From positions 3,472,001-3,536,000 of the forward strand of contig NZ_CP020880.1 of the NCBI RefSeq assembly GCF_002157855.1: 64,000 nucleotides of DNA, written 5' to 3'. Below are positions 44,751 to 53,233 of the stretch, one piece after another (within the stretch, counting starts at the first letter, position 1; each line of letters opens with the position of its first letter). The stretch is from Sutcliffiella horikoshii. GTDB lineage: Bacteria; Bacillota; Bacilli; Bacillales; Bacillaceae_I. Both the position numbers and the translations under genes were made by a program. The notes under the pieces were generated by a model that was not told the origin of the DNA, made no database searches, and saw only the letters and a list, made by a program, of their open reading frames with translations.

Positions 44751-44963
44751 TCAATCTTTAATAACTTTTTCCCTTCGTAACTGTTCCTCTAATGCCTCCG
44801 CCTTTTGGCTTTCTCTTTTGGATACTTTAATTATATATCGGAAAACGAATATGGCAGCAATAAAGAAAACAACAAAGGTTATCCCTGCAGGAATATATTC
44901 TGTTTTATCTTCTGGAAAATATAAGAATAGTTGTAACATAAAGAAATTAAACATCGTTACCAC
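44751..44963 (-). CDS. Small single- or double-pass membrane protein
   Basis: Up to 70 residues. A hydrophobic N-terminus (FNFFMLQLFLYF), a clear membrane segment (AGITFVVFFIAAIFVFRYII) and a charged coiled tail (KRESQKAEALEEQLRREK). Start uncertain: GTG 44963 has aaagg 4 nt upstream, ATG 44954 lies 13 nt away. It has its own terminator. No family recognised. Confidence 0.6.
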   Translation of the reverse strand: MVTMFNFFMLQLFLYFPEDKTEYIPAGITFVVFFIAAIFVFRYIIKVSKRESQKAEALEEQLRREKVIKD

Positions 44964-45039
44964 ACGACCTTTCGCAGGTTATGAACCTATTCATTATATC
45001 AAAAGTTTCGGCAAGGAACCAACCTTGAGACACACTTCC

Positions 45040-45798
45040 TTATTTTACTACGGTCATCTTCTCAATCACGACATCTTCCACTGGTTTCTCATTTTCAGTT
45101 TCCACTGTAGCAATGGCGTCGAGCACTTTCATGCCTTCCACTACTTGTCCGAATACGGTATGTCTAAAGTCCAGTCCAGGTGTTCCGCCATTCTCTTCAT
45201 ATAATTCAATAACTTCTTCAGGATATCCCGCTTTAATCATGGATTCCATTGTTGCCTCATCTACCTCTTTCGCATGAACAATGAAAAATTGACTTCCGTT
45301 TGTATTCGCACCAGAGTTTGCCATGGAAAGAGCACCTCTGAAGTGCAGCATTTCTCGACTGAACTCGTCTTCAAACGGTTCACCCCAGATGCTCTCTCCC
45401 CCCATACCTGTACCTTCAGGATCTCCGCCTTGGATCATGAAATCTTCAATGACACGGTGAAAAGTCAATCCATCATAATAGCCGTCTTCTGCATGTGTAA
45501 CAAAGTTCTCTACCGCTTTTGGAGCTGCATCAGGGTAAAGGTTTACCACCATTTTACCTTTTGTTGTTTCTATTTCTACAGTACGGATTGTCTCGCTGGA
45601 ATTTGTGAACTGTTGGAACTCACCAACTTCCACTTCTTCGCCGGCTCCTTCATCTTCTGTTTCTTGTCCTGCATTTTCTTCAGACTGTTGTTCGTTTGTT
45701 GAATTATTGCTAGTTGCATTTTCATCATTTGTACTTGACCCACAACCTGTTACAATAAGAATTAGAGCAAGCAACATTATCATTGTCCATTTTTTCAC
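45040..45798 (-). CDS. Cyclophilin-type peptidyl-prolyl isomerase lipoprotein
   Basis: 252 residues from GTG 45798 (ggggtg 8 nt upstream). Lipobox IVTGC, then a low-complexity acidic linker (about 20-65), then a cyclophilin domain: FHRVIEDFMIQGGDP, RGALSMANSGANTNGSQFFI and FGQVVEGMKVLDAI. The active-site Arg, Gln and Phe are present. It should help fold proteins at the outer face of the membrane, beside PrsA-like foldases. No close partner genes. Confidence 0.92.
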   Translation of the reverse strand: MKKWTMIMLLALILIVTGCGSSTNDENATSNNSTNEQQSEENAGQETEDEGAGEEVEVGEFQQFTNSSETIRTVEIETTKGKMVVNLYPDAAPKAVENFVTHAEDGYYDGLTFHRVIEDFMIQGGDPEGTGMGGESIWGEPFEDEFSREMLHFRGALSMANSGANTNGSQFFIVHAKEVDEATMESMIKAGYPEEVIELYEENGGTPGLDFRHTVFGQVVEGMKVLDAIATVETENEKPVEDVVIEKMTVVK

Positions 45799-45885
45799 GT
45801 GTTTCACACCCCATATTTTATTTACTTAACAAGATATTACTAAATATAACAAAAAAAATCATCATTTGAATACGAAAGGGGACTT

Positions 45886-46272
45886 ATGATGGAGAAAATA
45901 GAGGTTGGCAGCATCGTAACCGGGATTTATAAAACAGGAAAATATATTGGGGAAGTAACAGATATTCGCCCTATGCACTATTTAGTTAAAGTAAAAGCAG
46001 TATTAAAACATCCACAACAAGGAGATCTACACGCACCTAAAGAAGCAGACGTTCCACTCTTTCATGAGCGTCGGGCACTGGCCTTCCATGAACAGACCAA
46101 CATACCCAAAAACATGGTAAAGCCCTATGAAGGGGAAGTCCTTGATTACAAAGAATCTTTGAAAATAGCTCTCCATGCAGCCACTCAAGCACTCGAAAAT
46201 GACGAGAGCCTTTGGGCGAAAAGAAGCATTGAAAACTTTTCCATCCTAATAAAAGATTATAAAATAACTTAA
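45886..46272 (+). CDS. kapB: KapB, kinase-associated protein
   Basis: 128 residues. VGSIVTGIYKTGKYIGEVTDIRPMHYLVKVKAVLKHPQQGDLH matches KapB (kinase-associated lipoprotein B family; an SH3-like beta barrel). In B. subtilis it is encoded right after kinB and is needed for KinB-dependent sporulation. Here the gene in front is a divergent cyclophilin and no kinB is near. Two adjacent ATG codons; aaagggg upstream fits either. Convergent with kapD and shares its terminator. Confidence 0.88.
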   Translation: MMEKIEVGSIVTGIYKTGKYIGEVTDIRPMHYLVKVKAVLKHPQQGDLHAPKEADVPLFHERRALAFHEQTNIPKNMVKPYEGEVLDYKESLKIALHAATQALENDESLWAKRSIENFSILIKDYKIT

Positions 46273-46279
46273 CAAATTT

Positions 46280-46315
46280 AAAGCCAAATCACCTATATAA
46301 GGGATTTGGCTTTTT
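46280..46315. terminator. Bidirectional terminator between kapB and kapD
   Basis: Stem aaagccaaatcacc / gggatttggcttt with a loop of about 7 nt, flanked by A and T runs. Confidence 0.85.
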
Positions 46316-46937
46316 ATAAAGCAAATTTGTTTATTATCTTGGAAAGGTCGATCCGGTCTCCAATCGTAGTAGGCTCCGGTTTTGCAAGATAACTTTTATC
46401 TTTTTCAACGAGTCGAAAGATATTAAATGTCGTCAGTGCATCATCAAGGGCCCGATGGTGTTTACCCGTTCCTTCTTTTCCATATTCTTGCACTGCCTTC
46501 CATAATCCTGTTTGATTTTGGTCACCAAAAAACTTTTTGTATTCCATGGATAGATCTACATGCTTGCACGTCAATGGAAATGGTACTCCGTGATACTCGC
46601 AGTTGTTTCTTAGTACCTTCATGTCCATATTCCCCCATGTTACGACCGTTCCCCTCTCTTGAACGTTATATGTGTTCAGAACATCAATCAGTTCTACAAA
46701 ACTTGCTCCGTTCTGGACGTCCCTTTGAGAAATATTCAAGAAGGATTTGCATCTGTTTGTTAAGGTTGGAAAGGCGGATGGACGAATATAATTCGAGTAT
46801 TGCTGGATGATCTTATCTTTTTCCACTGCAACAATTCCAGCTTCAATGATTTCGGGGAAGAATTTTTTTGGATAATTTCTATTTTCCGGCATGGTAAATT
46901 CAAAATCGATAAAAAGGTGTATCGGTGTACCTTTCAT
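46314..46937 (-). CDS. kapD: KapD, DEDDh 3'-5' exonuclease
   Basis: 207 residues. Exo motifs of the DEDDh family: LFIDFEFTMP (Asp, Glu), TWGNMDMKVL (Asp) and HHRALDDALTTF (His, Asp). Same size and place as KapD, an inhibitor of the KinA pathway to sporulation in B. subtilis. RBS gagggg before ATG. Confidence 0.92.
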   Translation of the reverse strand: MKGTPIHLFIDFEFTMPENRNYPKKFFPEIIEAGIVAVEKDKIIQQYSNYIRPSAFPTLTNRCKSFLNISQRDVQNGASFVELIDVLNTYNVQERGTVVTWGNMDMKVLRNNCEYHGVPFPLTCKHVDLSMEYKKFFGDQNQTGLWKAVQEYGKEGTGKHHRALDDALTTFNIFRLVEKDKSYLAKPEPTTIGDRIDLSKIINKFAL

Positions 46938-47045
46938 GATTCCCCTCCTCTTTAATTTTCAGAATTTTATTACTATATTATATCATGATGAATAACATTT
47001 TTAGCACGTAATTCACTCATTTTTCCAAAAATAAAGCTTGTTTTG

Positions 47046-47073
47046 TTGATTTTTCCTGTGAATGCGTTATTAT
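47046..47073 (+). promoter_or_regulatory. Probable sigma-A promoter of yuxJ
   Basis: -35 TTGATT (47046-47051), 16-bp spacer, -10 TATTAT (47068-47073), about 40 bp before the coding region. Confidence 0.5.
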
Positions 47074-47115
47074 TTAGTTATACGAAATATTTAAAAACCG
47101 AAATTTCAGAAGAAG

Positions 47116-48342
47116 GTGACGATCATTTCCATATCAGGACGAAACTTGTTCATCATGTGGATTGCGAACTTTTTCGTTGCTGCTAGTGCTACTATGATTC
47201 TCCCTTTCTTATCCTTATTCATTGAGACGTTCGGGAATTACTCTGATTCCTATGTACAGCGCTGGTCAGGGTTTATTTTTGGCATTACCTTTCTCACCGC
47301 GTTTTTCGTTTCACCGATTTGGGGGCGAATTGGGGATAAATATGGCTTTAAGCCGATCTTGTTATTAACAGGTACAGGTATTGCCACAAGTATCCTGTTG
47401 ATGAGTGTAGTCGATTCCGTACATGGACTTTTCATTCTTCGGATGTTCATGGGATTGGCAACTGGATTCATTCCGACTTCTATGGCTTTAATCTCCTCTC
47501 AAGCACCAAAAGAGATTGCAGGGAAAACACTTGGAACCTTGCAGACGGGTACGGTTTCCGGAGGACTCCTCGGTCCATTGATTGGCGGTATGCTTGCGGA
47601 TTCCTTCGGCTTTGCTTACACGTTTTTCCTTACATCCGCTCTAATCTATTTGGCTGTAATTCTAGTGGCATTTGGCATTAAAGAAAAGAAGAAAAGTTCT
47701 GCAAATCAAAAAGAAAAGAAATATTCTCGTAAAGAAGTACTGCAATACATCATACAAAAACCGCTCCTGCTTAAGATTATGTTCTTATCCATGTTCATCC
47801 AGGCGGCTAATTTCAGCATCCAGCCCTTACTCGCACTTTATGTGAATGAGTTGACAGGTGGTACCGCAACAAATATCGCCTTGCTTGCAGGGTTCGCATT
47901 CTCTGCTACAGGCTTTGGCAATTTGTTAGCGTCAAGGAACTGGGGAAAACTTGGGGATAACATCGGTCATGACAAAGTCATTGTCATCCTTATGCTCGCA
48001 AGCTCGATCCTCTTTATTCCTCAAGCACTTGCCACGTCGCTTTGGCAGCTTGTCTTGTTCCGCTTTTTATTTGGAATGGTAGTTGGCGGTTTGATTCCAT
48101 GTATGACCGCTTATATTCGTAATGTAGCCCCTTTATCCATGCAGGGAGAAGTGCTTGGCTACAACGTCAGTTTCCGTTTCTTAGGGAATGTGATTGGACC
48201 GGTAATGGGTGGCATGATCGCCGGTTTTTACGAGATATCTACCGTATTTTATATCACCAGTTTTATCTTTTTATGCTCAGGAGTGATGTTACTCTATAGC
48301 ATTCTTCATTCGGAAAGTGGGAAGAAAACGGCAGAATCATAA
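47116..48342 (+). CDS. yuxJ: Major facilitator superfamily efflux protein YuxJ
   Basis: About 408 residues, 12 membrane segments. Loop 2-3 motif GRIGDKYGFKP and the motif C-like GLLGPLIGGMLADSFG indicate a drug:H+ antiporter (DHA1). Same neighbours as B. subtilis yuxJ. The start is odd: GTG 47116 lies inside the only Shine-Dalgarno (agaaggtg), while ATT 47125 has ideal 6-nt spacing and could be a rare start; ATG 47155 has no ribosome site. Substrate unknown. Confidence 0.87.
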   Translation: MTIISISGRNLFIMWIANFFVAASATMILPFLSLFIETFGNYSDSYVQRWSGFIFGITFLTAFFVSPIWGRIGDKYGFKPILLLTGTGIATSILLMSVVDSVHGLFILRMFMGLATGFIPTSMALISSQAPKEIAGKTLGTLQTGTVSGGLLGPLIGGMLADSFGFAYTFFLTSALIYLAVILVAFGIKEKKKSSANQKEKKYSRKEVLQYIIQKPLLLKIMFLSMFIQAANFSIQPLLALYVNELTGGTATNIALLAGFAFSATGFGNLLASRNWGKLGDNIGHDKVIVILMLASSILFIPQALATSLWQLVLFRFLFGMVVGGLIPCMTAYIRNVAPLSMQGEVLGYNVSFRFLGNVIGPVMGGMIAGFYEISTVFYITSFIFLCSGVMLLYSILHSESGKKTAES

Positions 48343-48419
48343 TAAGGCTTTGTTTCATTGCCTCCCAATTTCCTGTATTCTACAAGTAGAAGGTAGTCAG
48401 GATATGGGAGGTTTTTTTT

Positions 48420-49121
48420 ATGGAAGCCGTTACTTTGGAAAAATACCAAAATGAGCTAATTGATTTGTTTCGGTCAAACGGAAATGTATCGAACAAAAAG
48501 CCGATGGAAGATTATATGCGCAACCACTTTTCATTTTTAGGTATAAAATCACCTGAGCGAAAAGAGTTACTAAAAAGATTTTTTGTAGAACACGGAAAAC
48601 CAGAACGGGAATGGATTAAGCCGCTTGCTACCTTTTTATATGCGCAGCCTGAACGGGAATTCCATTATGCAGCCCTTGCGATGATTGATGTTCATATTAA
48701 AAAGCTTGATGCAGAATGGCTCTCTTTTTTGGAAAAATTGATTACTACAAATTCATGGTGGGATACCGTGGATCATATTGCCCCACACCATGCAGGAGCC
48801 ATTCTGTTGAGGGAGAAGGCAAGTATTAACGAGTATCCAGATAGGTGGATCAAGTCGGATAATTTCTGGCTGCAAAGATCCGCCATTCTATTTCAATTGA
48901 AGTATAAGGAAAAGACAGATGCGGAGAAGTTGTTTTCTTATATAGAGGCTGTTAGTGGCTCTAAGGAGTTTTTCGTTCAGAAGTCTATCGGCTGGGCGTT
49001 GAGGGAATATTCCAAGACCGCTCCGGATGAGGTATGGACGTTTATTAAGTCCACAGATTTGGCACCCCTTAGCCGGCGTGAGGGCTTGAAACATATGGAG
49101 AGGAAGAAGTCGAAAAGCTGA
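48420..49121 (+). CDS. AlkD-type DNA glycosylase (DNA alkylation repair)
   Basis: 233 residues, all-helical HEAT-like repeats. FLGIKSPERKELLKRF and TTNSWWDTVDHIAPH (the Trp/Asp pair) with IKSDNFWLQRSAILFQLKY are AlkD motifs. It removes positively charged alkylated bases such as 3-methyladenine without base flipping. RBS gggagg. No intrinsic terminator follows; the 53-bp repeat array begins 78 bp downstream. Confidence 0.9.
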   Translation: MEAVTLEKYQNELIDLFRSNGNVSNKKPMEDYMRNHFSFLGIKSPERKELLKRFFVEHGKPEREWIKPLATFLYAQPEREFHYAALAMIDVHIKKLDAEWLSFLEKLITTNSWWDTVDHIAPHHAGAILLREKASINEYPDRWIKSDNFWLQRSAILFQLKYKEKTDAEKLFSYIEAVSGSKEFFVQKSIGWALREYSKTAPDEVWTFIKSTDLAPLSRREGLKHMERKKSKS

Positions 49122-49198
49122 GCAAGAATACATTTTTTCTGACATTTACTTTCCTCCGTTAAGTTTAGATGCCTCTTATGGAATTTGGGGCTATCTGT

Positions 49199-49432
49199 GT
49201 AACCAAAGTGATTTTTGATTACCTCCAGTGTGAAAACTTATCGTGATGGGGTAACCAAAGTGTGCCTTTGATTACCCCTAGTATTATAATTTACCCTGGT
49301 GGGGTAACCATAGGGTGCCTTTGATTACCCCTGGTATTAAAAATTTCCCTGGTGGGGGAACCATAGCTTGCCTTTGATTACCCCTAGTGTGAAAATTTCA
49401 CGTGATAAGGTAACCAAAGTGTGCTTAAAAAT
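49199..49432. repeat. 53-bp tandem repeat array of hairpins
   Basis: Five units, stepping 52-53 bp (anchor gtaacc/ggaacc at 49199, 49251, 49304, 49357, 49410). Each full unit holds an imperfect hairpin: ggggtaaccaaag, short loop, ctttgattacccc. Lies between the convergent alkD-like and thioesterase genes. No unique spacers. Confidence 0.88.
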
Positions 49433-49440
49433 TCCTTGGC

Positions 49441-49824
49441 TTACCTTTTCTTCAAAATGGCCATTGTACAACGGGAAATGCAAATTAACGCGTCACTCTC
49501 ATCTACAATCTTAATATCCCACACCATCGTGGATTTCCCTCTGTGCAACGGAGTACCTATTGCCGTAACCACCCCATCCTTTTTCCCTTTCAGGTGGTTG
49601 GCGTTGATCTCCAGCCCTACACAGATTTCTGTTTCCTGATCGATCAAATTAAAAGTCCCGATGCTTGCAATCGTTTCAGCCAAGGCCACGGAAGCTCCGC
49701 CATGCAACAACCCAAATGGTTGATGTGTACGACTGTCTACCGGCATAGTTGCCACTGCTCTTTCTTCCGACAGTTCCACAATCTCGATTCCTAGTAAGTC
49801 AATTAGTGTGTTTTCTAGTTCCAC
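49441..49824 (-). CDS. yuxO: Hotdog-fold thioesterase (YuxO/MenI-like)
   Basis: 127 residues. PaaI-type hotdog domain: FGLLHGGASVALAETIAS holds the active-site region, and GLEINANHLKG follows. Close to YuxO, a likely 1,4-dihydroxy-2-naphthoyl-CoA hydrolase in menaquinone synthesis. Start GTG with aaaggagg 7-9 nt upstream. It follows a 29-residue membrane ORF after 18 bp. comA, its neighbour in B. subtilis, is not here. Confidence 0.88.
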   Translation of the reverse strand: MELENTLIDLLGIEIVELSEERAVATMPVDSRTHQPFGLLHGGASVALAETIASIGTFNLIDQETEICVGLEINANHLKGKKDGVVTAIGTPLHRGKSTMVWDIKIVDESDALICISRCTMAILKKR

Positions 49825-49842
49825 TCCTGGTTCCTCCTTTTG

Positions 49843-49932
49843 TTACTGCTTATCTCTTAATAATACTACTGCAAAAAGAAAATACACAGAGAATAATACA
49901 AAAATAGGAATAAGTGCAGACCAATCTAGCAT
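49843..49932 (-). CDS. 29-residue single-pass membrane microprotein
   Basis: Begins MLDWSALIPIFVLFSVYFLF and ends AVVLLRDKQ: a single membrane helix with a basic tail, so N-out/C-in. A very strong ribosome site (ggagggga) lies 5 nt before ATG. It ends 18 bp before the thioesterase GTG and is surely on the same transcript. No family recognised. Confidence 0.65.
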   Translation of the reverse strand: MLDWSALIPIFVLFSVYFLFAVVLLRDKQ

Positions 49933-49972
49933 GAATCTCCCCTCCTTTTATGAACCCTTTACTGCAGTTTTG

Positions 49973-50001
49973 TTGAGTCCTAGCTATCTATCGCATATAA
50001 T
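49973..50001 (+). promoter_or_regulatory. Sigma-A promoter of the arsR-like gene
   Basis: -35 TTGAGT (49973-49978), 17-bp spacer, -10 TATAAT (49996-50001), 36 bp before the TTG start. Confidence 0.7.
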
Positions 50002-50037
50002 GAATGTAAAATTTGAGAGTACTAGAGGTGAAATTAG

Positions 50038-50352
50038 TTGAAAAAAGAAATCCCTCTACAAGACGTGTCCCTAGAAAAAATGTTTGAAAAATATGAAGCA
50101 AAATACAAAGCGGTAGCAGACAAAAAGCGACTGCACATTATGAACATTTTATGTCGCCATGGAGCTATGTGTGTATGCGATATGGTTCCGCTGATCGGGA
50201 TGCCCCAATCTAAACTTTCCTATCATTTAAAGATTTTGTTGGATGCGGAAATCATTATCAAAGAAGCACGAGGAACTTGGAGTTATTACTCATTGAACCA
50301 AAATGAAGTAGACAACCTACTATCCGAGGAATTATGTTGCATTTTCCGCTAA
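50038..50352 (+). CDS. ArsR-family metalloregulator
   Basis: 104 residues, winged helix (ADKKRLHIMNILCRHGAMCVCDMVPLIGMPQSKLSYHLKILLDAEII). CVCD matches the metalloid-binding motif of ArsR (ELCVCDL), and a second Cys pair (LCC) stands at the C-terminus. It likely represses its own promoter and releases DNA on binding As(III) or a soft metal. TTG start with agaggtga 7 nt upstream. No ars genes are next to it, so its target is unknown. Confidence 0.9.
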   Translation: MKKEIPLQDVSLEKMFEKYEAKYKAVADKKRLHIMNILCRHGAMCVCDMVPLIGMPQSKLSYHLKILLDAEIIIKEARGTWSYYSLNQNEVDNLLSEELCCIFR

Positions 50353-50359
50353 TGTGTTA

Positions 50360-50410
50360 AAAACAGACCGCCATCTTCCAACCCGGAAGACGAAACGGTC
50401 TGTTTTTTTA
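50360..50410. terminator. Bidirectional terminator after arsR
   Basis: Outer stem aaacagaccg / cggtctgttt and inner stem tcttcc / ggaaga, then seven T. Shared with the convergent SIMPL gene. Confidence 0.88.
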
Positions 50411-51028
50411 GTATATATACTCTAGATTAACGGACGCACTAATGGTGATTTCTTGTGGTTCAATAGGTGTGCTCGCTTTTTCCTGAACCGCAAAAGAGGC
50501 ATAACGCGGGCCTGCAAAGACCGACTGTGTGACTTCTTCCACCTTGATTGGTACCGGAGAAAGGCAAACTTGTAGAGTTACAGCCATTGCATGTGCCTTT
50601 TTCGCCCCATCCACAACAGCTAGCTGCAGGACATGACGATATATTTCGTTATAATTAGAGACTTCAAAGGATACACTCTCCGAAATATTCGCTCCATTTT
50701 CAAAAGCGACATCCAGGACGGTACCTGTTTTTGTTATATCTTTGACTTTAATTCGGAAAATATGGCGTACTTCATAAGTAGAAAGGACAGACTTACCTGA
50801 CGAATCAGTTTCATATCGCGGAAAAGAAGTATAAGAGGAAGTTTCAATGTCTTCTTGAGGAATGCCTGCTGCTATTAAGGCTTGAATCATAGAGTTTGCT
50901 ATCAATCTATTTTCTTCTTGGGCACGTTGTACATTCGGATTGGTGGTTAGCACTCCCAATTGAAGATACGCAATATCCGGTTGCACTTCCTTTTTCGCGT
51001 TTCCCTGAACAAGCATCGTTCGTTGCAA
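50408..51028 (-). CDS. SIMPL-domain protein (DUF541)
   Basis: 206 residues, starting at TTG 51028, which has ggaggg 8 nt upstream; the frame extends 24 bp further into the ribosome site itself. QGNAKKEVQPDIAYLQLGVLT, RAQEENRLIANSMIQAL and the C-terminal EITISASVNLEYIY show one SIMPL domain with no signal peptide. Bacterial homologues are often periplasmic and linked to oxidative or envelope stress; role here unknown. Confidence 0.85.
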   Translation of the reverse strand: MQRTMLVQGNAKKEVQPDIAYLQLGVLTTNPNVQRAQEENRLIANSMIQALIAAGIPQEDIETSSYTSFPRYETDSSGKSVLSTYEVRHIFRIKVKDITKTGTVLDVAFENGANISESVSFEVSNYNEIYRHVLQLAVVDGAKKAHAMAVTLQVCLSPVPIKVEEVTQSVFAGPRYASFAVQEKASTPIEPQEITISASVNLEYIY

Positions 51029-51090
51029 AATAACCACCCTCCCCCTCCTCATTTATTTCTATTCTATGAGGGGACTTGCACATATATACA

Positions 51091-51702
51091 TCAACGATAT
51101 TTCTGGAAAATGAAAGTGGGATCGCTTTGCTTTTTATACAAGTCATAGGCAAAATACAGGGAGATAAAAACAGACGCGGCAGCCATCAGCTCCAATTTAT
51201 ATATAACGAAAAGTTGAGCATGATCCCACACTATCCTTCCCATAAAAAAGAATGTCGTCACCCAAACAATTGCCGAGGTATAGGCTGCTATGGCAAACTG
51301 ATAGTATGGTAGTTTCATAAATCCCGCCAAAAAAGGAACGACATTTCTCACTCCAGGCAGGAAATAGGAAATGCATAATGCAAAGACATGATATTTATTC
51401 AAAAGTTCTTCACCCTTTGCAAAGGAAGCTTCAATTCTATCGTGTTTCTCAAGCTTTGAATATACCCCTTTCCCCAAAAACCGTCCTAGAAAGTAACAAG
51501 TAGTAAGACTCGCTATCACGCCTAAGTAAATAGTAAATAATGCAGGTGATGTCTCAAGGATTCCCTTTTGCGCGACAATCCCAACAGAGCTCACAAACAC
51601 TTCATTAGGTACCGGGATACCGAACATACCTAACCATAGCCATAAAAATAATCCTATATATCCATAGTCCTTAATAATTTCTAAGATAAAGGTCAGATCC
51701 AT
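51091..51702 (-). CDS. DedA-family membrane protein
   Basis: 203 residues from ATG 51702 (aaggga upstream). SNARE-associated/VTT domain: GMFGIPVPNEVFVSSVGIVA, YFLGRFLGKG and YFLPGVRNVVPFLAGF with the key Arg. DedA proteins act in lipid scrambling such as undecaprenyl-phosphate or PE flipping. Four to five membrane segments. Monocistronic. Confidence 0.88.
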   Translation of the reverse strand: MDLTFILEIIKDYGYIGLFLWLWLGMFGIPVPNEVFVSSVGIVAQKGILETSPALFTIYLGVIASLTTCYFLGRFLGKGVYSKLEKHDRIEASFAKGEELLNKYHVFALCISYFLPGVRNVVPFLAGFMKLPYYQFAIAAYTSAIVWVTTFFFMGRIVWDHAQLFVIYKLELMAAASVFISLYFAYDLYKKQSDPTFIFQKYR

Positions 51703-51866
51703 GTGATCCCTTCTCTCTGCACGAAGCAAAAATTTGTTATTGCTTCCATATGCCAAACAAACACGATCATTACCTTCTCGCTGTATAGTATTTATTCCTT
51801 TTATACTTATTAAGTAAACTATCAAACTCTTTACCAATTAATGCTAGCGAAGTGGAGGCCATTTCC

Positions 51867-52715
51867 ATGAAAAATAAGACTGTCATCATTACAGGTGCTT
51901 CTGGAGGTTTCGGAAGAACCTTTACCAAAACTTTTCTAAATAGGGGATATCATGTTGTTGCCACGATCAGGGATGAAGCAAAAAAGTCCGTGCTATTAGA
52001 AGGATTGACTCCCAAGGAAGCGGAAGATATGAGTTTTGCTTTATTGGATGTGGCAGATGAAGAATCCGTGAATAATTTCGGTCGCTTTGTTCAGGGTCTA
52101 GAATGTGTGGATGTGCTCATCAATAACGCTGGATTTGCTGTGGCTGGTTTTGCTGAAGAGTTAAGCATGAAGGAGTATCAGTTCCAATTGGAAACCAACC
52201 TTTTGGGAGTAATGAGGGTAACGAATCATGTGCTTCCGAAAATGCGAAAGCAAGGCAAGGGCAGAATTATCAATATTAGCTCCATCAGCGGGTTAATCGG
52301 TTTCCCCGGCCTTTCCCCTTATGTTTCCTCTAAATATGCCTTAGAAGGGTACAGTGAGAGTCTCAGGCTGGAGTTAAAGGAATTTGGTGTGGATGTGGTC
52401 CTTGTTGAACCTGGCTCCTTTCAAACAAATATATGGTCATCCGGCACCCATATGTCCTCCAAAGCTGGAAGCTCCCATTCCCCATACTTTGAGTTGTTTA
52501 CTGGGATGAATAAAAGGCTTCAAAAAGATCGGGAGACATATGGCGACCCTGTTGAAGTTGCTAAACTGGTGTTGAAGGTAGCTGACAAGAAGAAAACTCC
52601 CACCCTCCGCTATACTGTTGGAAAGGGTGTAAGGCTCTCTTTACTTGCCAAGCGGCTTTTGCCTTGGAGAGTATGGGAAAAGATTGTGTTAAGCCAAATC
52701 AGGAATAAAGACTAA
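51867..52715 (+). CDS. Short-chain dehydrogenase/reductase
   Basis: 282 residues from ATG 51867 (ggagg 8 nt upstream). TGASGGFG, NNAG, ISSISG and YVSSK give the classical SDR active site, and the C-terminal half resembles YusZ/retinol-dehydrogenase-like SDRs. Substrate unknown. Stands alone, divergent from dedA. Confidence 0.87.
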   Translation: MKNKTVIITGASGGFGRTFTKTFLNRGYHVVATIRDEAKKSVLLEGLTPKEAEDMSFALLDVADEESVNNFGRFVQGLECVDVLINNAGFAVAGFAEELSMKEYQFQLETNLLGVMRVTNHVLPKMRKQGKGRIINISSISGLIGFPGLSPYVSSKYALEGYSESLRLELKEFGVDVVLVEPGSFQTNIWSSGTHMSSKAGSSHSPYFELFTGMNKRLQKDRETYGDPVEVAKLVLKVADKKKTPTLRYTVGKGVRLSLLAKRLLPWRVWEKIVLSQIRNKD

Positions 52716-52791
52716 ATAGCAAGGTGACAACTCTCCAATCCCATTTAAATTACATATAGTACTGTACTGATGAAATAATGGAGGGTTTGTC

Positions 52792-53187
52792 ATGCATTAC
52801 TATCTACGCCCTTTCCACCGGCCTGTCTATTATCCGCGAAATGTTTATTTTCCAGTATATGCGCATTCACTGCCAAGAACATATTTCCGAGTTTACCCTG
52901 AAGTGGATCCAACCGTTTTTACTGAATCTGCAGAATCCATGCAGCAATTGATGAAAGAGGCCAGCATCATTTTACAAAAACTTTCTGATTCTAAAGAGTT
53001 CGCTTCTGAAGTAATGAAGGCTGCACAGCAAGGAAATAAAGAAAAGGTTTCCCAGCTTTTACTGTCTACAGGGGTGCATTCTGGAGTCAAGGTGGATTTT
53101 AATCCCGATGGAATTAATTTAAATATGACGTCGGAAATAGAAGGAAAAGATTGCTGCCATCTAACCATCAGTTTGAGATGGGGATGA
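52792..53187 (+). CDS. Tyr/Pro-rich hypothetical protein, possibly spore-coat associated
   Basis: 131 residues. The first 40 residues are rich in Tyr, Pro, His and Arg (HYYLRPFHRPVYYPRNVYF), as in several coat proteins. Then a helical segment (residues 45-95) and a C-terminal beta part (GVKVDFNPDGINLNM, CCHLTISLRW). RBS ggaggg. Tyr-rich ends are common in coat proteins that become cross-linked, so a coat role is a guess. Own bidirectional terminator. Confidence 0.7.
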   Translation: MHYYLRPFHRPVYYPRNVYFPVYAHSLPRTYFRVYPEVDPTVFTESAESMQQLMKEASIILQKLSDSKEFASEVMKAAQQGNKEKVSQLLLSTGVHSGVKVDFNPDGINLNMTSEIEGKDCCHLTISLRWG

Positions 53188-53190
53188 CAA

Positions 53191-53224
53191 AAAGGATTAC
53201 AGGGTGGCCTGTAATCCTTTTTGT
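53191..53224. terminator. Bidirectional terminator at the end of the beta-glucan operon
   Basis: A 13-bp perfect stem (aaaggattacagg / cctgtaatccttt) with a 4-nt loop and flanking A and T runs. Confidence 0.9.
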
Positions 53225-53233
53225 TGTTATTGA

